A program made the position numbers and the translations under genes. A DNA stretch of 64,000 bases from NVTR01 sp036479015 (GTDB taxonomy: Bacteria > Pseudomonadota > Alphaproteobacteria > Rhodobacterales > Rhodobacteraceae): the NCBI GenBank assembly GCA_036479015.1, contig JAZGFB010000018.1, forward strand, positions 1 through 64,000, in the 5' to 3' direction. Every line of letters starts with the position of its first letter. Positions within the stretch are counted from its first letter, which is position 1. The notes under the pieces were generated by a model. That model had not been told where the DNA came from. It did no database searches and saw only the letters and a list, made by a program, of their open reading frames with translations. Below, in pieces: positions 8,492-16,318 of the stretch.

Positions 8492-9784
8492 ATGGCCAAT
8501 GTAGTCGTCGTGGGCGCCCAATGGGGCGACGAAGGTAAGGGCAAGCTGGTTGACTGGCTGTCGGAACGGGCAGACATTATTGTGCGCTTTCAGGGCGGTC
8601 ACAACGCAGGCCATACCTTAGTTATTGACGGTAAAGTTTATAAACTGGCAGCACTGCCTTCCGGGATATTGCGCAAGGGCAAATTGTCGGTGATCGGCAA
8701 TGGCGTGGTGCTTGATCCTTGGCATTTCAAAGAAGAACTGGCCAAGTTGCGCGGACAAGGTGTTGAAATAAATACCGAAAATTTGATGGTTGCTGAAAAC
8801 ACTGTGTTGATCCTGCCGATCCATGGTGAATTGGACAGGGCCCGCGAAAACCAAAATTCAGTGGCCAAAATTGGCACAACCGGGCGGGGCATCGGCCCGG
8901 CCTATGAGGACAAAGTCGGTCGGCGCGCCATTCGGGTCGCTGATCTTGCAGATGACGCCACGCTGGAACTGCGGGTTGATCGGGCGCTGGTGCACCATGA
9001 CGCGCTGCGCCGCGGCCTTGGCATGGAACCGGTTGATCGCGACGCGCTGTTGGCAAGCTTGCGGGCAATTGCCCCAACCGTGCTGCCCTACGCCGCCCCG
9101 GTTTGGAAAGTTCTTAACGAAAAACGCAAAGCCGGTAAGCGTATCTTGTTTGAAGGTGCCCAGGGCGCGCTGCTGGACATTGATTTTGGCACCTACCCGT
9201 TTGTGACGTCTTCCAATGTCATCGCCGGGCAGGCGGCAACCGGTTCCGGTCTGGGGCCAGGGGCCATTGATTTTGTGCTGGGCATTGTAAAAGCCTATAC
9301 CACGCGCGTCGGCGAAGGCCCGTTCCCCGCCGAACTGGATGATGCAGACGGTCAGCGACTGGGCGAAAGGGGCCATGAATTTGGCACCAATACCGGGCGC
9401 AAACGCCGCTGTGGCTGGTTTGATGCCGTGTTGGTACGCCAAACCTGTGCAACATCCGGGGTGAACGGCATAGCGCTGACAAAACTGGACGTTCTGGACG
9501 GGTTCGAAGAGCTGAAAATATGCATTGCCTACGAACTTGACGGCAAACGCATTGACCATCTGCCAACCGCCGCTGATCAACAGTCCCGTTGCGTACCGAT
9601 CTATGAAACCGTGCCCGGCTGGTCTGAAAGCACCGAAGGGGCCCGCAGTTGGGCAGAACTGCCGGCCAATGCCATCAAATACGTGCGCCGGATCGAAGAA
9701 CTGATCAATTGCCCCGCCGCTTTGGTGTCAACATCACCAGAGCGCGAAGATACGATCCTTGTCACTGATCCGTTTGTCGATTGA
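8492..9784 (+). CDS. purA: Adenylosuccinate synthetase
   Basis: A 430-residue GTP-dependent ligase that joins IMP and aspartate to adenylosuccinate, the first committed step to AMP. The N terminus MANVVVVGAQWGDEGKGK has the P-loop-like GDEGKGK and catalytic Asp; HNAGHTLV, the QGALLDIDFGTYPFVTSSN segment and GTNTGRKRRCGWFD are all conserved. AAAGGAA lies just before the ATG. The stop overlaps the start of the DUF2842 gene (TGATG), so the two are co-translated. Confidence 0.97.
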   Translation: MANVVVVGAQWGDEGKGKLVDWLSERADIIVRFQGGHNAGHTLVIDGKVYKLAALPSGILRKGKLSVIGNGVVLDPWHFKEELAKLRGQGVEINTENLMVAENTVLILPIHGELDRARENQNSVAKIGTTGRGIGPAYEDKVGRRAIRVADLADDATLELRVDRALVHHDALRRGLGMEPVDRDALLASLRAIAPTVLPYAAPVWKVLNEKRKAGKRILFEGAQGALLDIDFGTYPFVTSSNVIAGQAATGSGLGPGAIDFVLGIVKAYTTRVGEGPFPAELDDADGQRLGERGHEFGTNTGRKRRCGWFDAVLVRQTCATSGVNGIALTKLDVLDGFEELKICIAYELDGKRIDHLPTAADQQSRCVPIYETVPGWSESTEGARSWAELPANAIKYVRRIEELINCPAALVSTSPEREDTILVTDPFVD

Positions 9785-10032
9785 TGGCGCTTTCATATAA
9801 ATCACGCCGCCGTTGGTCGCTGGTCATCCTGGTTGTCGGGCTGCCAATATATATTTTGGTGGCCAGCCTGGTGGGAACCTGGCTTGCCCCGACAAATATT
9901 CTGCTTCAGTTGCTGGTCTATATTGTCCTGGGTGTGATCTGGATTTTACCGTTCAAACCGGTCTTTACCGGCATTGGCAAACCAGACCCCGCAGACACCC
10001 CTGCCGAGGACGAAAAACGGGAAGAGCAATAA
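9784..10032 (+). CDS. DUF2842 small membrane protein
   Basis: An 82-residue protein with two transmembrane helices (about 12-34 and 40-56), a conserved ILPFKPVF turn and a charged C-terminal tail. This matches the DUF2842 family, found downstream of purA in many Rhodobacterales; its function is unknown. I start it at the ATG at 9784, sharing the A of the purA TGA. Its stop codon lies in the loop of a strong hairpin. Confidence 0.8.
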   Translation: MALSYKSRRRWSLVILVVGLPIYILVASLVGTWLAPTNILLQLLVYIVLGVIWILPFKPVFTGIGKPDPADTPAEDEKREEQ

Positions 10033-10041
10033 CTCTTCCCG
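10013..10041 (-). terminator. Intrinsic terminator, possibly bidirectional
   Basis: A 9-bp perfect stem, CGGGAAGAG (10018-10026) with CTCTTCCCG (10033-10041), has a 6-nt loop. On the minus strand it is followed by TTTTT (complement of 10013-10017), a good intrinsic terminator for the gene at 10069-11862. On the plus strand it overlaps the DUF2842 stop and is followed only by TAGGTCTTT, so termination of the purA transcript would be weaker. Confidence 0.75.
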
Positions 10042-10068
10042 TAGGTCTTTCGAAATGTAGGTCTTTTA

Positions 10069-11862
10069 CTATTCCCCAACGGCGCGGGGTTGCGGCTGAA
10101 ACCTGGTGGTGTCAGATATCGCAAACTGTCCCCGCCGTAGCTTTTTAATCTTACCGCGGCGCAGCAACAGCCCAAATGAGCGCAGCCCCTCTTCGCGGGA
10201 AAATTCTTCCTCCCGTATGGCGGCCACTGCCTGCATTATTTGTGGACGGGAAAAATATTCCTGACCCTCAACATAAGCAGAATAGGCGGCGGCGGCTTCC
10301 AAAAGGTCCGGCAGTTCGCTGGCGCCCATTTCCTTGGCGAATTTCAGGAAGGTGCTGCTTTCAACGAACATATTTTCAGTGTCGGCAGGGTCTGAAACAT
10401 CCAGATCATCGTCGTCCAGTGCCCCGGATGATACGCGGCGCGGCGACACGGCTGAACCATCACTGGCAAACTGTTGCTTGGTTTCAATAACGCGCTGTTC
10501 GCTTACCAACATCAATGGTGCCTGACGTGCCGATTTACCGCTATCGGCGGGCCGGCGGGGCTTTACAACCTTTGCCAGGTCATCACGATACTGGCTCAAA
10601 TCCTCTTGCTCTTCTTTAACCCGCTTTTTTGACAGGAACTTGTCGGCCCTGGTTGCAGCCACGGCGGCCTTCAGATGGGCAATGGCAGACCGGCGACGGG
10701 TGCCTTCGGTTTCATTTAGTTCGGTGTTGGTGACGTCCAAAATACGGGAAACTGATTCAGCGCTTGCCTCAATATCCTGGTTTTCCAGCAATGCACGGCC
10801 TTCTTTTTCAGACCGTTCCTCGGCATCCGCTCTGCGTTGAACCCGCTCAAGATTTGCCATCAATTCAGCCTCATCCTCAGCAGAAAGGGATGTGCCCCTG
10901 TCGCTGGTGGCTTCAATTTCAGGCGATGGTTGGCGTTCTTTGGCGGCGTCAAAATCAGAACGGCGCATTTTCATGATCCGAGATATAACCGAAGAATCGC
11001 TGCTTTCTACGTTAGCTTCGGGTTCGTCATCCGCTTCGTTTTGGGACAATGCGCCCATAAAATCGGCAATGGCTTCGTCACTGGTTTCGGCGGCCACTGC
11101 TGGGGCTTCATCAACGACACTGGTTTCTTGGATGACCTCTGTTTCATCCGTTGGCTCATCGATTGTGACCGATTGAACATGGCCATCGTGGGCTTCTGGC
11201 TGAATGTGCTCAAGCGGGTCATCGTTCAGGAAATCGTTGGTTGTTTCGGTGTCAAACGCCACAACCGTGTCGGCTTCAACTGCGGGCTCTGGTTCATCCG
11301 CAACGATTTCATCGGCATCCACAATGGCGTCGATGTCACCAAGTGTTTGCTCTGCGTCATCAAATGCCGACGAAATTGGGGATGATGTAACTATTTCATC
11401 ATCCTGGTCATCATCTTGATCTGTGGCCACTGTATCGTTTGAGACGACCGCACGAATGCGCGCCAATTTGGCGGCCACGCTTTCGGTTTCAACCTGGGAA
11501 GGTTCGTTCAGGGCCACAATATCGGCCGGCTCATCAACAAAAGGGTCTGAAATTGGTGCTTCCTGCGCTGCAACCATGGTTGGCGCGGCCGGAACGGCGG
11601 GTTTTTCTTCAACCTGACTTAGTGTGACATTGCGATCTTCCACACGGGCGACCACACGTTTTGCGGCGTCGTTTTGCGCAATACGATGCAGCATTTCCGC
11701 GTCCGGAATTGGCGGTTCTGCGCCAAAATACCTGTCATCCGCGGTGAGATCCCGAAAATATTCGGCAATACCCCGCATCGTTGAGAACGGGTCATCAAAC
11801 CCCTCTAACGTGCACGTAAATGTGCCATATGACACAGTAAGAATTTTGCTCTGTCCTACCAT
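10069..11862 (-). CDS. Conserved Rhodobacterales protein of unknown function, acidic linker
   Basis: A 597-residue protein in three parts. Residues 1-60 are a conserved domain (FDDPFSTMRGIAEYFRDL, then DDRYFGAEPP). About 75-400 is low-complexity, rich in Asp/Glu/Ala/Thr/Val and probably disordered. About 420-597 is basic then globular, with LKFAKEMGASELPDLLEAAA and a final helical region ending RRGKIKKLRRGQF, winged-helix-like in feel. There is no signal peptide or membrane helix. The N-terminal module recurs in otherwise variable Rhodobacterales proteins; I know of no function. It is transcribed alone, divergent from the thiamine pyrophosphokinase-like gene, and ends at the hairpin at 10013-10041. 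Confidence 0.75.
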   Translation of the reverse strand: MVGQSKILTVSYGTFTCTLEGFDDPFSTMRGIAEYFRDLTADDRYFGAEPPIPDAEMLHRIAQNDAAKRVVARVEDRNVTLSQVEEKPAVPAAPTMVAAQEAPISDPFVDEPADIVALNEPSQVETESVAAKLARIRAVVSNDTVATDQDDDQDDEIVTSSPISSAFDDAEQTLGDIDAIVDADEIVADEPEPAVEADTVVAFDTETTNDFLNDDPLEHIQPEAHDGHVQSVTIDEPTDETEVIQETSVVDEAPAVAAETSDEAIADFMGALSQNEADDEPEANVESSDSSVISRIMKMRRSDFDAAKERQPSPEIEATSDRGTSLSAEDEAELMANLERVQRRADAEERSEKEGRALLENQDIEASAESVSRILDVTNTELNETEGTRRRSAIAHLKAAVAATRADKFLSKKRVKEEQEDLSQYRDDLAKVVKPRRPADSGKSARQAPLMLVSEQRVIETKQQFASDGSAVSPRRVSSGALDDDDLDVSDPADTENMFVESSTFLKFAKEMGASELPDLLEAAAAYSAYVEGQEYFSRPQIMQAVAAIREEEFSREEGLRSFGLLLRRGKIKKLRRGQFAISDTTRFQPQPRAVGE

Positions 11863-11985
11863 CGTTCTGTCGCTTTCTCCCCCGATCCAGCAAGTTTGTA
11901 TTTACCATCTAATGGTTCATAAATAGGAACACTTGTAGGTAATGCACGTGATAATTTTGCGGCTGAAATATGTACTGTTTCTTAA

Positions 11986-12666
11986 ATGGATGGCAATTGT
12001 GGCATGGCGGATAGCATTGTTCAGACATCAAAAAACGTAACCTTAATCGGCGCGGGTGATGTAAATAAGGGCCAATTGGACGCCGCATTGGAATTTGCCC
12101 CCTATGTTATTGCCGCTGATGGTGGGGCCCAAATGGCGCTAAATTATGGCATCCCCCCCGAAAAAGTGATCGGAGACTTTGACTCTGTAGATAAAAAAGC
12201 CTTGGCAAAAATTCCGAAAAACAACCAAATCCATGTGTCAGAACAGGATAGCACTGATTTTGATAAATGTTTACGGCTGGTTTTAGCCCCGCTATTTTTG
12301 GGTGTTGGTTTCTTGGGGGGCAGGGTGGATCACCAGCTTGCAGCGTTCAGTTCGCTCATTAAGCACACAGGCAGCCGCTGTATTCTTATTGGCGCAGAAG
12401 ACCTGGTTTTTCACGTGCCCCGTCAGATCGACCTGACACTGCGCCCGGGCAGTCGGCTGTCCCTCTTTCCAATGATGGCAGTGAGCGGTGTATCAACCGG
12501 TTTGCATTGGCCCATAGAAGGTTTGCAATTTTCCCCCGGCGTTCAGATCGGCACATCCAACCGTGTGACGGACGGCCCGGTCAGCTTGCAGTTTGCCGGG
12601 CGGGGCATGCTGGTCATTGTTCCGCGTGATGCCCTAGGGGCTGTTGTTGCGGCGTCATGCGCATAA
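11986..12666 (+). CDS. Thiamine pyrophosphokinase-like protein
   Basis: A protein of up to 226 residues with the ThiN-type catalytic motifs: AADGGAQMAL, GDFDSVD, the DSTDFDKCL segment and GGRVDHQLA, followed by a beta-rich thiamine-binding C-terminal part. The family transfers pyrophosphate from ATP to thiamine, making thiamine diphosphate. The first ATG (11986) lacks a clear ribosome site; a second at 12004 (MADSIVQ) is about as likely. It stands alone with no other thi genes, and tRNA-Arg lies 107 nt downstream. Confidence 0.85.
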   Translation: MDGNCGMADSIVQTSKNVTLIGAGDVNKGQLDAALEFAPYVIAADGGAQMALNYGIPPEKVIGDFDSVDKKALAKIPKNNQIHVSEQDSTDFDKCLRLVLAPLFLGVGFLGGRVDHQLAAFSSLIKHTGSRCILIGAEDLVFHVPRQIDLTLRPGSRLSLFPMMAVSGVSTGLHWPIEGLQFSPGVQIGTSNRVTDGPVSLQFAGRGMLVIVPRDALGAVVAASCA

Positions 12667-12773
12667 AGGGCGCAAAAATCTTACAGCGCCATTGATTTCG
12701 GTGTGCCAACAGATATAGCTGCTGGCGGATGCCAAAGGGACAAAGCTGTTCAATCGCCATCCAGCTTAATTGC

Positions 12774-12850
12774 GGACCCATAGCTCAACTGGATAGAGCA
12801 GCCGACTTCTAATCGGCAGGTTGAGGGTTCGAGTCCTTCTGGGTCCGCCA
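12774..12850 (+). tRNA. tRNA-Arg (anticodon UCU)
   Basis: A 77-nt cloverleaf: acceptor GGACCCA/TGGGTCC with G discriminator and encoded CCA, D stem GCTC/GAGC, anticodon stem GCCGA/TCGGC with loop CTTCTAA (anticodon TCT), and T stem GAGGG/CCTTC with TTCGAGT. It reads AGA (and AGG by wobble) codons. Confidence 0.97.
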
Positions 12851-12906
12851 AAATTGCAACTTTGTTACCTTTCTACTTAATAAACAATATCAATGGGATA
12901 GGCATG

Positions 12907-12922
12907 TGTCCGCGCGCGGACA
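12907..12922. repeat. Perfect 16-bp palindrome downstream of tRNA-Arg
   Basis: TGTCCGCG followed by CGCGGACA is a perfect 16-bp palindrome without spacer, 57 nt past tRNA-Arg, in the 249-nt gap before tRNA-Phe. The rest of the gap shows no gene I can support. A zero-loop palindrome is a better DNA-binding site than RNA hairpin. Confidence 0.6.
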
Positions 12923-13099
12923 ATTGTCAGTTACACTGGGCCCGGCGGGTTTCTGGGAAGCTAGGGGCTAACCAAATTAAGGATAACAGGGAATGAGGGA
13001 GGGTCGAGAAAACGCCGTGCCGCTCGGCAACATACACCTCGAAATAATAGCCTTTTGTGAGCCTAATATTCCCCCAGCTCACCTTAGTCTTTGTATAAA

Positions 13100-13174
13100 T
13101 GGTGCCCGGGGGCGGATTTGAACCACCGACACGAGGATTTTCAGTCCACTGCTCTACCCCTGAGCTACCCGGGC
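13100..13174 (-). tRNA. tRNA-Phe (anticodon GAA)
   Basis: A 75-nt cloverleaf on the minus strand: acceptor GCCCGGG/CCCGGGC, A discriminator and encoded CCA, D stem GCTC/GAGC with a short loop, anticodon loop CTGAAAA (GAA), T stem GGTGG/CCGCC. The anticodon stem GTGGA/TCCTC has one U-U mismatch at positions 28-42. It lies just downstream of yacG on the same strand. Confidence 0.95.
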
Positions 13175-13255
13175 ACGGGTGAACGGAAATGACCGTTCGG
13201 GTGGCGGCTGTTCTAGACTTGGGCCGCGGGTCTGTCCAGTGCAAAAGGCAGGAAA

Positions 13256-13438
13256 TTAGTGCGGTTTTTTCGCCTGCTCATTCAGCTCGGTTTCCAGCGC
13301 GCCTATGTCATCGTCATCATCGCTGGCCACGGCGTATGCACCGGTGAGCCATTTGCCCAAATCCAGGTCTGCGCACCGTTTGCAACAGAACGGGCGATAC
13401 TGGGTGGTGGTCGGTTTTTGGCAGATGGGACAGTCCAA
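13256..13438 (-). CDS. yacG: DNA gyrase inhibitor YacG (zinc-ribbon protein)
   Basis: A 60-residue zinc-binding protein with the four-Cys site C3-x2-C6 and C18-x3-C22, followed by the diagnostic DLGKWL. E. coli YacG binds GyrB and inhibits gyrase. The acidic DDDDD stretch near residue 40 is typical of the variable tail. It lies directly downstream of the RNase E/G-type gene with one base between, in the conserved maf-RNase-yacG order. Confidence 0.92.
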   Translation of the reverse strand: MDCPICQKPTTTQYRPFCCKRCADLDLGKWLTGAYAVASDDDDDIGALETELNEQAKKPH

Positions 13439-13439
13439 T

Positions 13440-14468
13440 TTACGCCCCTTCGATCAGCGGTAAACGTTCGCGTTTGCGTTGCAATTCATAGTGTCCCAGC
13501 GGCGTCCAGCCAACCAGCGCGGTTTCAACCGGGTCATTGCGCATAGCACTGCGCAGGGCGTTTTCAAATTGCCGCCGGTCTTTTTTCGGCATTGGTGCCA
13601 GGTCCAGCACGATCTGTCCGCCCAAGCCGCGCAGCCGCAACTGGCGCGGCAATTCGCGCGCGCAGGCCAGGTTTGCCTTAAGCCCGGCAGCGGGTGAGGT
13701 GTCAGGCCCGGTATTGACGTCAACCGCCACCAATGCGCGCGTGGGCTCAACATATAGTGATGCCCCCAGGGACAGTGACACCTTTGCGCTTGCAAGCTCT
13801 TCTATACTATCCAGAATTCCCAGCTCTTCGAAAGAGCCGTCATTTTGCGCCAGCTGATCAGGCTCCCCCCATTCCCGCCAGCCAATGGTATGGGCACCGG
13901 GACCTGCTAGGATCAATGCCGGGGCAGCCTGGGCGTCGGCCATGGCTGTTTGGGCGTCTGACAGGGTGGCAGCCACATCCTGGGCTATATCATCACTGTC
14001 AGCGCCTTCGGCCTGGGAGCGGATGATGATGCCAAAGTCTGTATTGTCCAAAGCCGCCCCGTCCACGGCTTCCAGAAGTCTGATAATTTCATCCTCATCG
14101 CGGATACGTCTGGACACATTGATGCCAGGGGCACCCGGGGTGACGATGATATAGCGGCTTTTGAACACTATTTTTTGGGTGACAGGCACCGCTTTTTGGT
14201 CTTCGCCATAGCCGGTGACCTGTATCAATATCTGCTGACCGGGCCGCAGGTTTTTACCCTGGCGTAAAAATCCCGTGCCGTCCGGCAGCCGCAACATCAT
14301 GCCACCCTGGCCTTTTAGCGGTCGGTTGCAAATGGCGCGAAACAGCGTGCCAGGGGCGGGTTGCCCCCCTGTCGGGTCGATCAGAAAATCATGCAATTTG
14401 CCGTCAACCAGCAATGCCGCGGCGGCGCGCCCGTTCACGTGATCAAGGGCGATCACGCGCCCCTTCAT
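13440..14468 (-). CDS. Short ribonuclease E/G family protein
   Basis: A 342-residue protein, much shorter than RNase E or G. It keeps the catalytic-domain core: VAVDVNTG (metal-binding Asp), LKANLACARELPRQLRLRGLGGQIVLDL and the final KRERLPL. The N-terminal S1-like part looks reduced and no CPxCxG zinc link is seen, so quaternary structure and activity may differ from E. coli RNase G. The frame is open upstream to 14567, but MKGRVIALDHVNG at 14468 is the likely start, overlapping the maf stop by 4 nt (ATGA). Confidence 0.85.
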   Translation of the reverse strand: MKGRVIALDHVNGRAAAALLVDGKLHDFLIDPTGGQPAPGTLFRAICNRPLKGQGGMMLRLPDGTGFLRQGKNLRPGQQILIQVTGYGEDQKAVPVTQKIVFKSRYIIVTPGAPGINVSRRIRDEDEIIRLLEAVDGAALDNTDFGIIIRSQAEGADSDDIAQDVAATLSDAQTAMADAQAAPALILAGPGAHTIGWREWGEPDQLAQNDGSFEELGILDSIEELASAKVSLSLGASLYVEPTRALVAVDVNTGPDTSPAAGLKANLACARELPRQLRLRGLGGQIVLDLAPMPKKDRRQFENALRSAMRNDPVETALVGWTPLGHYELQRKRERLPLIEGA

Positions 14469-15043
14469 TGGTTCACCTGAAATACCGGATACCCGGCGGC
14501 GCAAAGCAGCGTTGAGGTTTCGGCCACAGGCAAGCCCATGACACCGGTATACGAGCCTTGTATCCACGGAATAAACGCACCCGCCAGACCCTGAATGCCA
14601 TAGCCACCGGCCTTACCCTGCCAGTCATTGCTGGCCAGATAGCTGTTTAGTTCAATATCAGACAATCGCTTCATCTTGACGGCAGTAACAACGCTTTTTT
14701 GCCAGACCCGGCTGCCGGATTTCACGGCAATGGCTGTAATGACATCATGGCGGCGCCCGGCCAGTTTGGTTAGAAACTCGGCCGCCTGTCCGGCATTTTC
14801 GGGCTTGCCATAGATGCGCCGCCCCAGGGCGACGGTCGTGTCAGCGCACAGCAGAATTTCACCCGCGTCTATTGCAATGGCCTCGGCCTTTTCCAAAGCC
14901 ATGCGGGTACAATAGGGGCGCGGGGCCTCGCCCCGGTGTGGCGTTTCATCAATGTCAGCAGCACGCACGTCATCAGGCACCACCCCAAGGGTTGCCAGCA
15001 GTTCAAGCCGGCGCGGGCTGCCTGATCCAAGGATCAGTCGCAT
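14465..15043 (-). CDS. maf: Maf-family nucleoside triphosphate pyrophosphatase
   Basis: A 192-residue house-cleaning enzyme hydrolysing non-canonical or specific NTPs (dTTP/UTP class) to monophosphates. Motifs: LILGSGSPRRLELL at the start, DIDETPHRGEAP, the KAEAIA helix, LCADTTVALG, and the GKAGGYGIQG loop near residue 145. The ATG at 15043 follows the infA stop by 6 nt. It overlaps the RNase E/G gene by 4 nt. Confidence 0.93.
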   Translation of the reverse strand: MRLILGSGSPRRLELLATLGVVPDDVRAADIDETPHRGEAPRPYCTRMALEKAEAIAIDAGEILLCADTTVALGRRIYGKPENAGQAAEFLTKLAGRRHDVITAIAVKSGSRVWQKSVVTAVKMKRLSDIELNSYLASNDWQGKAGGYGIQGLAGAFIPWIQGSYTGVMGLPVAETSTLLCAAGYPVFQVNQ

Positions 15044-15049
15044 CCGATA

Positions 15050-15268
15050 TTACCTGAAACGATAGTTGATCCGTCCTTTGGACAGATCATAGGGTGTCAT
15101 TTCGACCTGTACTTTGTCGCCTGCCAGAACCCGAATGCGGTTCTTGCGCAGTTTTCCCGCCGCATGGGCGATGATTTCATGGCCGTTTTCCAGCTCGACC
15201 CGAAATGTCGCATTAGGCAGAAGTTCCTTAACGATACCGGGAAATTCGAGCATTTCTTCCTTAGCCAT
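15050..15268 (-). CDS. infA: Translation initiation factor IF-1
   Basis: A 72-residue S1/OB-fold factor that binds the 30S A site with IF-2 and IF-3. The sequence begins MAKEEMLEFPGIVKELLPN and ends with the conserved TPYDLSKGRINYRF. The open frame extends 46 codons upstream to 15406, but family length and conservation set ATG at 15268. It is the gene after the protein-tyrosine-phosphatase gene in the murA operon. Confidence 0.97.
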   Translation of the reverse strand: MAKEEMLEFPGIVKELLPNATFRVELENGHEIIAHAAGKLRKNRIRVLAGDKVQVEMTPYDLSKGRINYRFR

Positions 15269-15368
15269 GTGGTCTCCGTCTTTGGTTTCACCTGCCAAAA
15301 TGCAGGCGCGGCTTAAATGCGCCCAAACGGGTGGTATTTCAAGGGGTGTTTCACCGAATTTGGCCGGT

Positions 15369-15833
15369 TCAGGTTTTATTGGCCTCAGGGGTGCCAAAGC
15401 GTTCAATTAACTTTGCGCTAATCTGGTCGCGGGTTTGGCGATAACTGTTTAGTTTTGCATCCCGGGTTTCGCCAATTCCAGTGGGGTCCATTACCGGCCA
15501 ATATTCCACGTCCAGATGGAAAAATCGTGTGTATTCAAGTGCTTGCCTTTGGGAGGCGGGGGACAGGGCAACCACCAGATCAAACCCGGACAGATCATCC
15601 CCCCATTGCTGCATTTCTTCAAATGTGCGCGAGCGGTGGCGCGACAGTTCAATGCCCAACTCTTGGCAGACCGCTATGGCGAAACCATCAATTTCCAAAT
15701 CATTACGCACGCCAGCGGATTGAATATAGGTGGCTTGGCCGTAGTATTTTTTCATCAACCCCTCTGCCATCGGGGAACGAACAGCGTTGTGGTCGCAGCA
15801 AAACAGGACCGAACTGGGAAGATCCTGCACCAT
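15369..15833 (-). CDS. Low-molecular-weight protein-tyrosine phosphatase family
   Basis: A 154-residue phosphatase. The P-loop C13-x5-R19-S is in FCCDHNAVRSPMAEG and the general-acid Asp is in VMDPTGIG. The fold is shared with arsenate reductase ArsC, but the location between UPF0262 and infA, conserved in alphaproteobacteria, argues for a housekeeping phosphatase. ATG at 15833 is preferred over a TTG at 15848 because it follows the UPF0262 stop by two bases (TAGGGATG). Confidence 0.87.
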   Translation of the reverse strand: MVQDLPSSVLFCCDHNAVRSPMAEGLMKKYYGQATYIQSAGVRNDLEIDGFAIAVCQELGIELSRHRSRTFEEMQQWGDDLSGFDLVVALSPASQRQALEYTRFFHLDVEYWPVMDPTGIGETRDAKLNSYRQTRDQISAKLIERFGTPEANKT

Positions 15834-15835
15834 CC

Positions 15836-16315
15836 CTAGCCGCCCCAATGCAAAACGCAGATCAGGGTAAACAGGCGGCGGGCGGTGTCGGTGTCCACCT
15901 CTGCTTTGGCTTGCAGGCGTTCTTGCAGCACCCTTGCGCCTTCGTTGTGAATACCGCGCCGCCCCATATCTATGGCTTCGATCTGGCTGGGGGGCAGTTT
16001 TTTGACCGCATCAAAATAGCTTTCGCAGATTTGAAAATAGTCTTTTACAACTTGACGAAACGGGCCAAGTGACAGGTGAAACTCACCGGCTTTAGAATTT
16101 GATCTGGTGGACAGGTCAAACACCAATCGGCGGTCCCGTATGGCCAGTAACAGCTTATAGGGGCCCTTTGGCGGCAATTTCCCCAGCCGATCCGGCAGGG
16201 TGAAGCTGTTTTTCTCTAGCAGGTCAAATATTGCTACTTTGCGCTCCTGCTCAATTTCAGCTGTCGGCGCTGGCAGGCCGCTGTCGTCTATTTCGATTTG
16301 ATATAAATACGACAT
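15836..16315 (-). CDS. UPF0262 family protein
   Basis: A 159-residue protein matching the alphaproteobacterial UPF0262 family across its length, including LLEKNSFTLP, GPYKLLLAIRDRRLVFD and EAIDMGRRGIHNEGA. No function is known. It sits between hisD (3-nt gap) and the phosphatase gene, as in many Rhizobiales and Rhodobacterales. No signal peptide or membrane helix is seen, so it is cytosolic. Confidence 0.9.
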   Translation of the reverse strand: MSYLYQIEIDDSGLPAPTAEIEQERKVAIFDLLEKNSFTLPDRLGKLPPKGPYKLLLAIRDRRLVFDLSTRSNSKAGEFHLSLGPFRQVVKDYFQICESYFDAVKKLPPSQIEAIDMGRRGIHNEGARVLQERLQAKAEVDTDTARRLFTLICVLHWGG

Positions 16316-16318
16316 CGG

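Noticed and set aside
8858..9580. 240-codon minus-strand frame
   Set aside because: Shadow of purA, no start signal or family match.
15369..15833. Arsenate reductase
   Set aside because: Shares the fold and CX5R loop, but there are no ars genes and the neighbourhood is the conserved housekeeping cluster.
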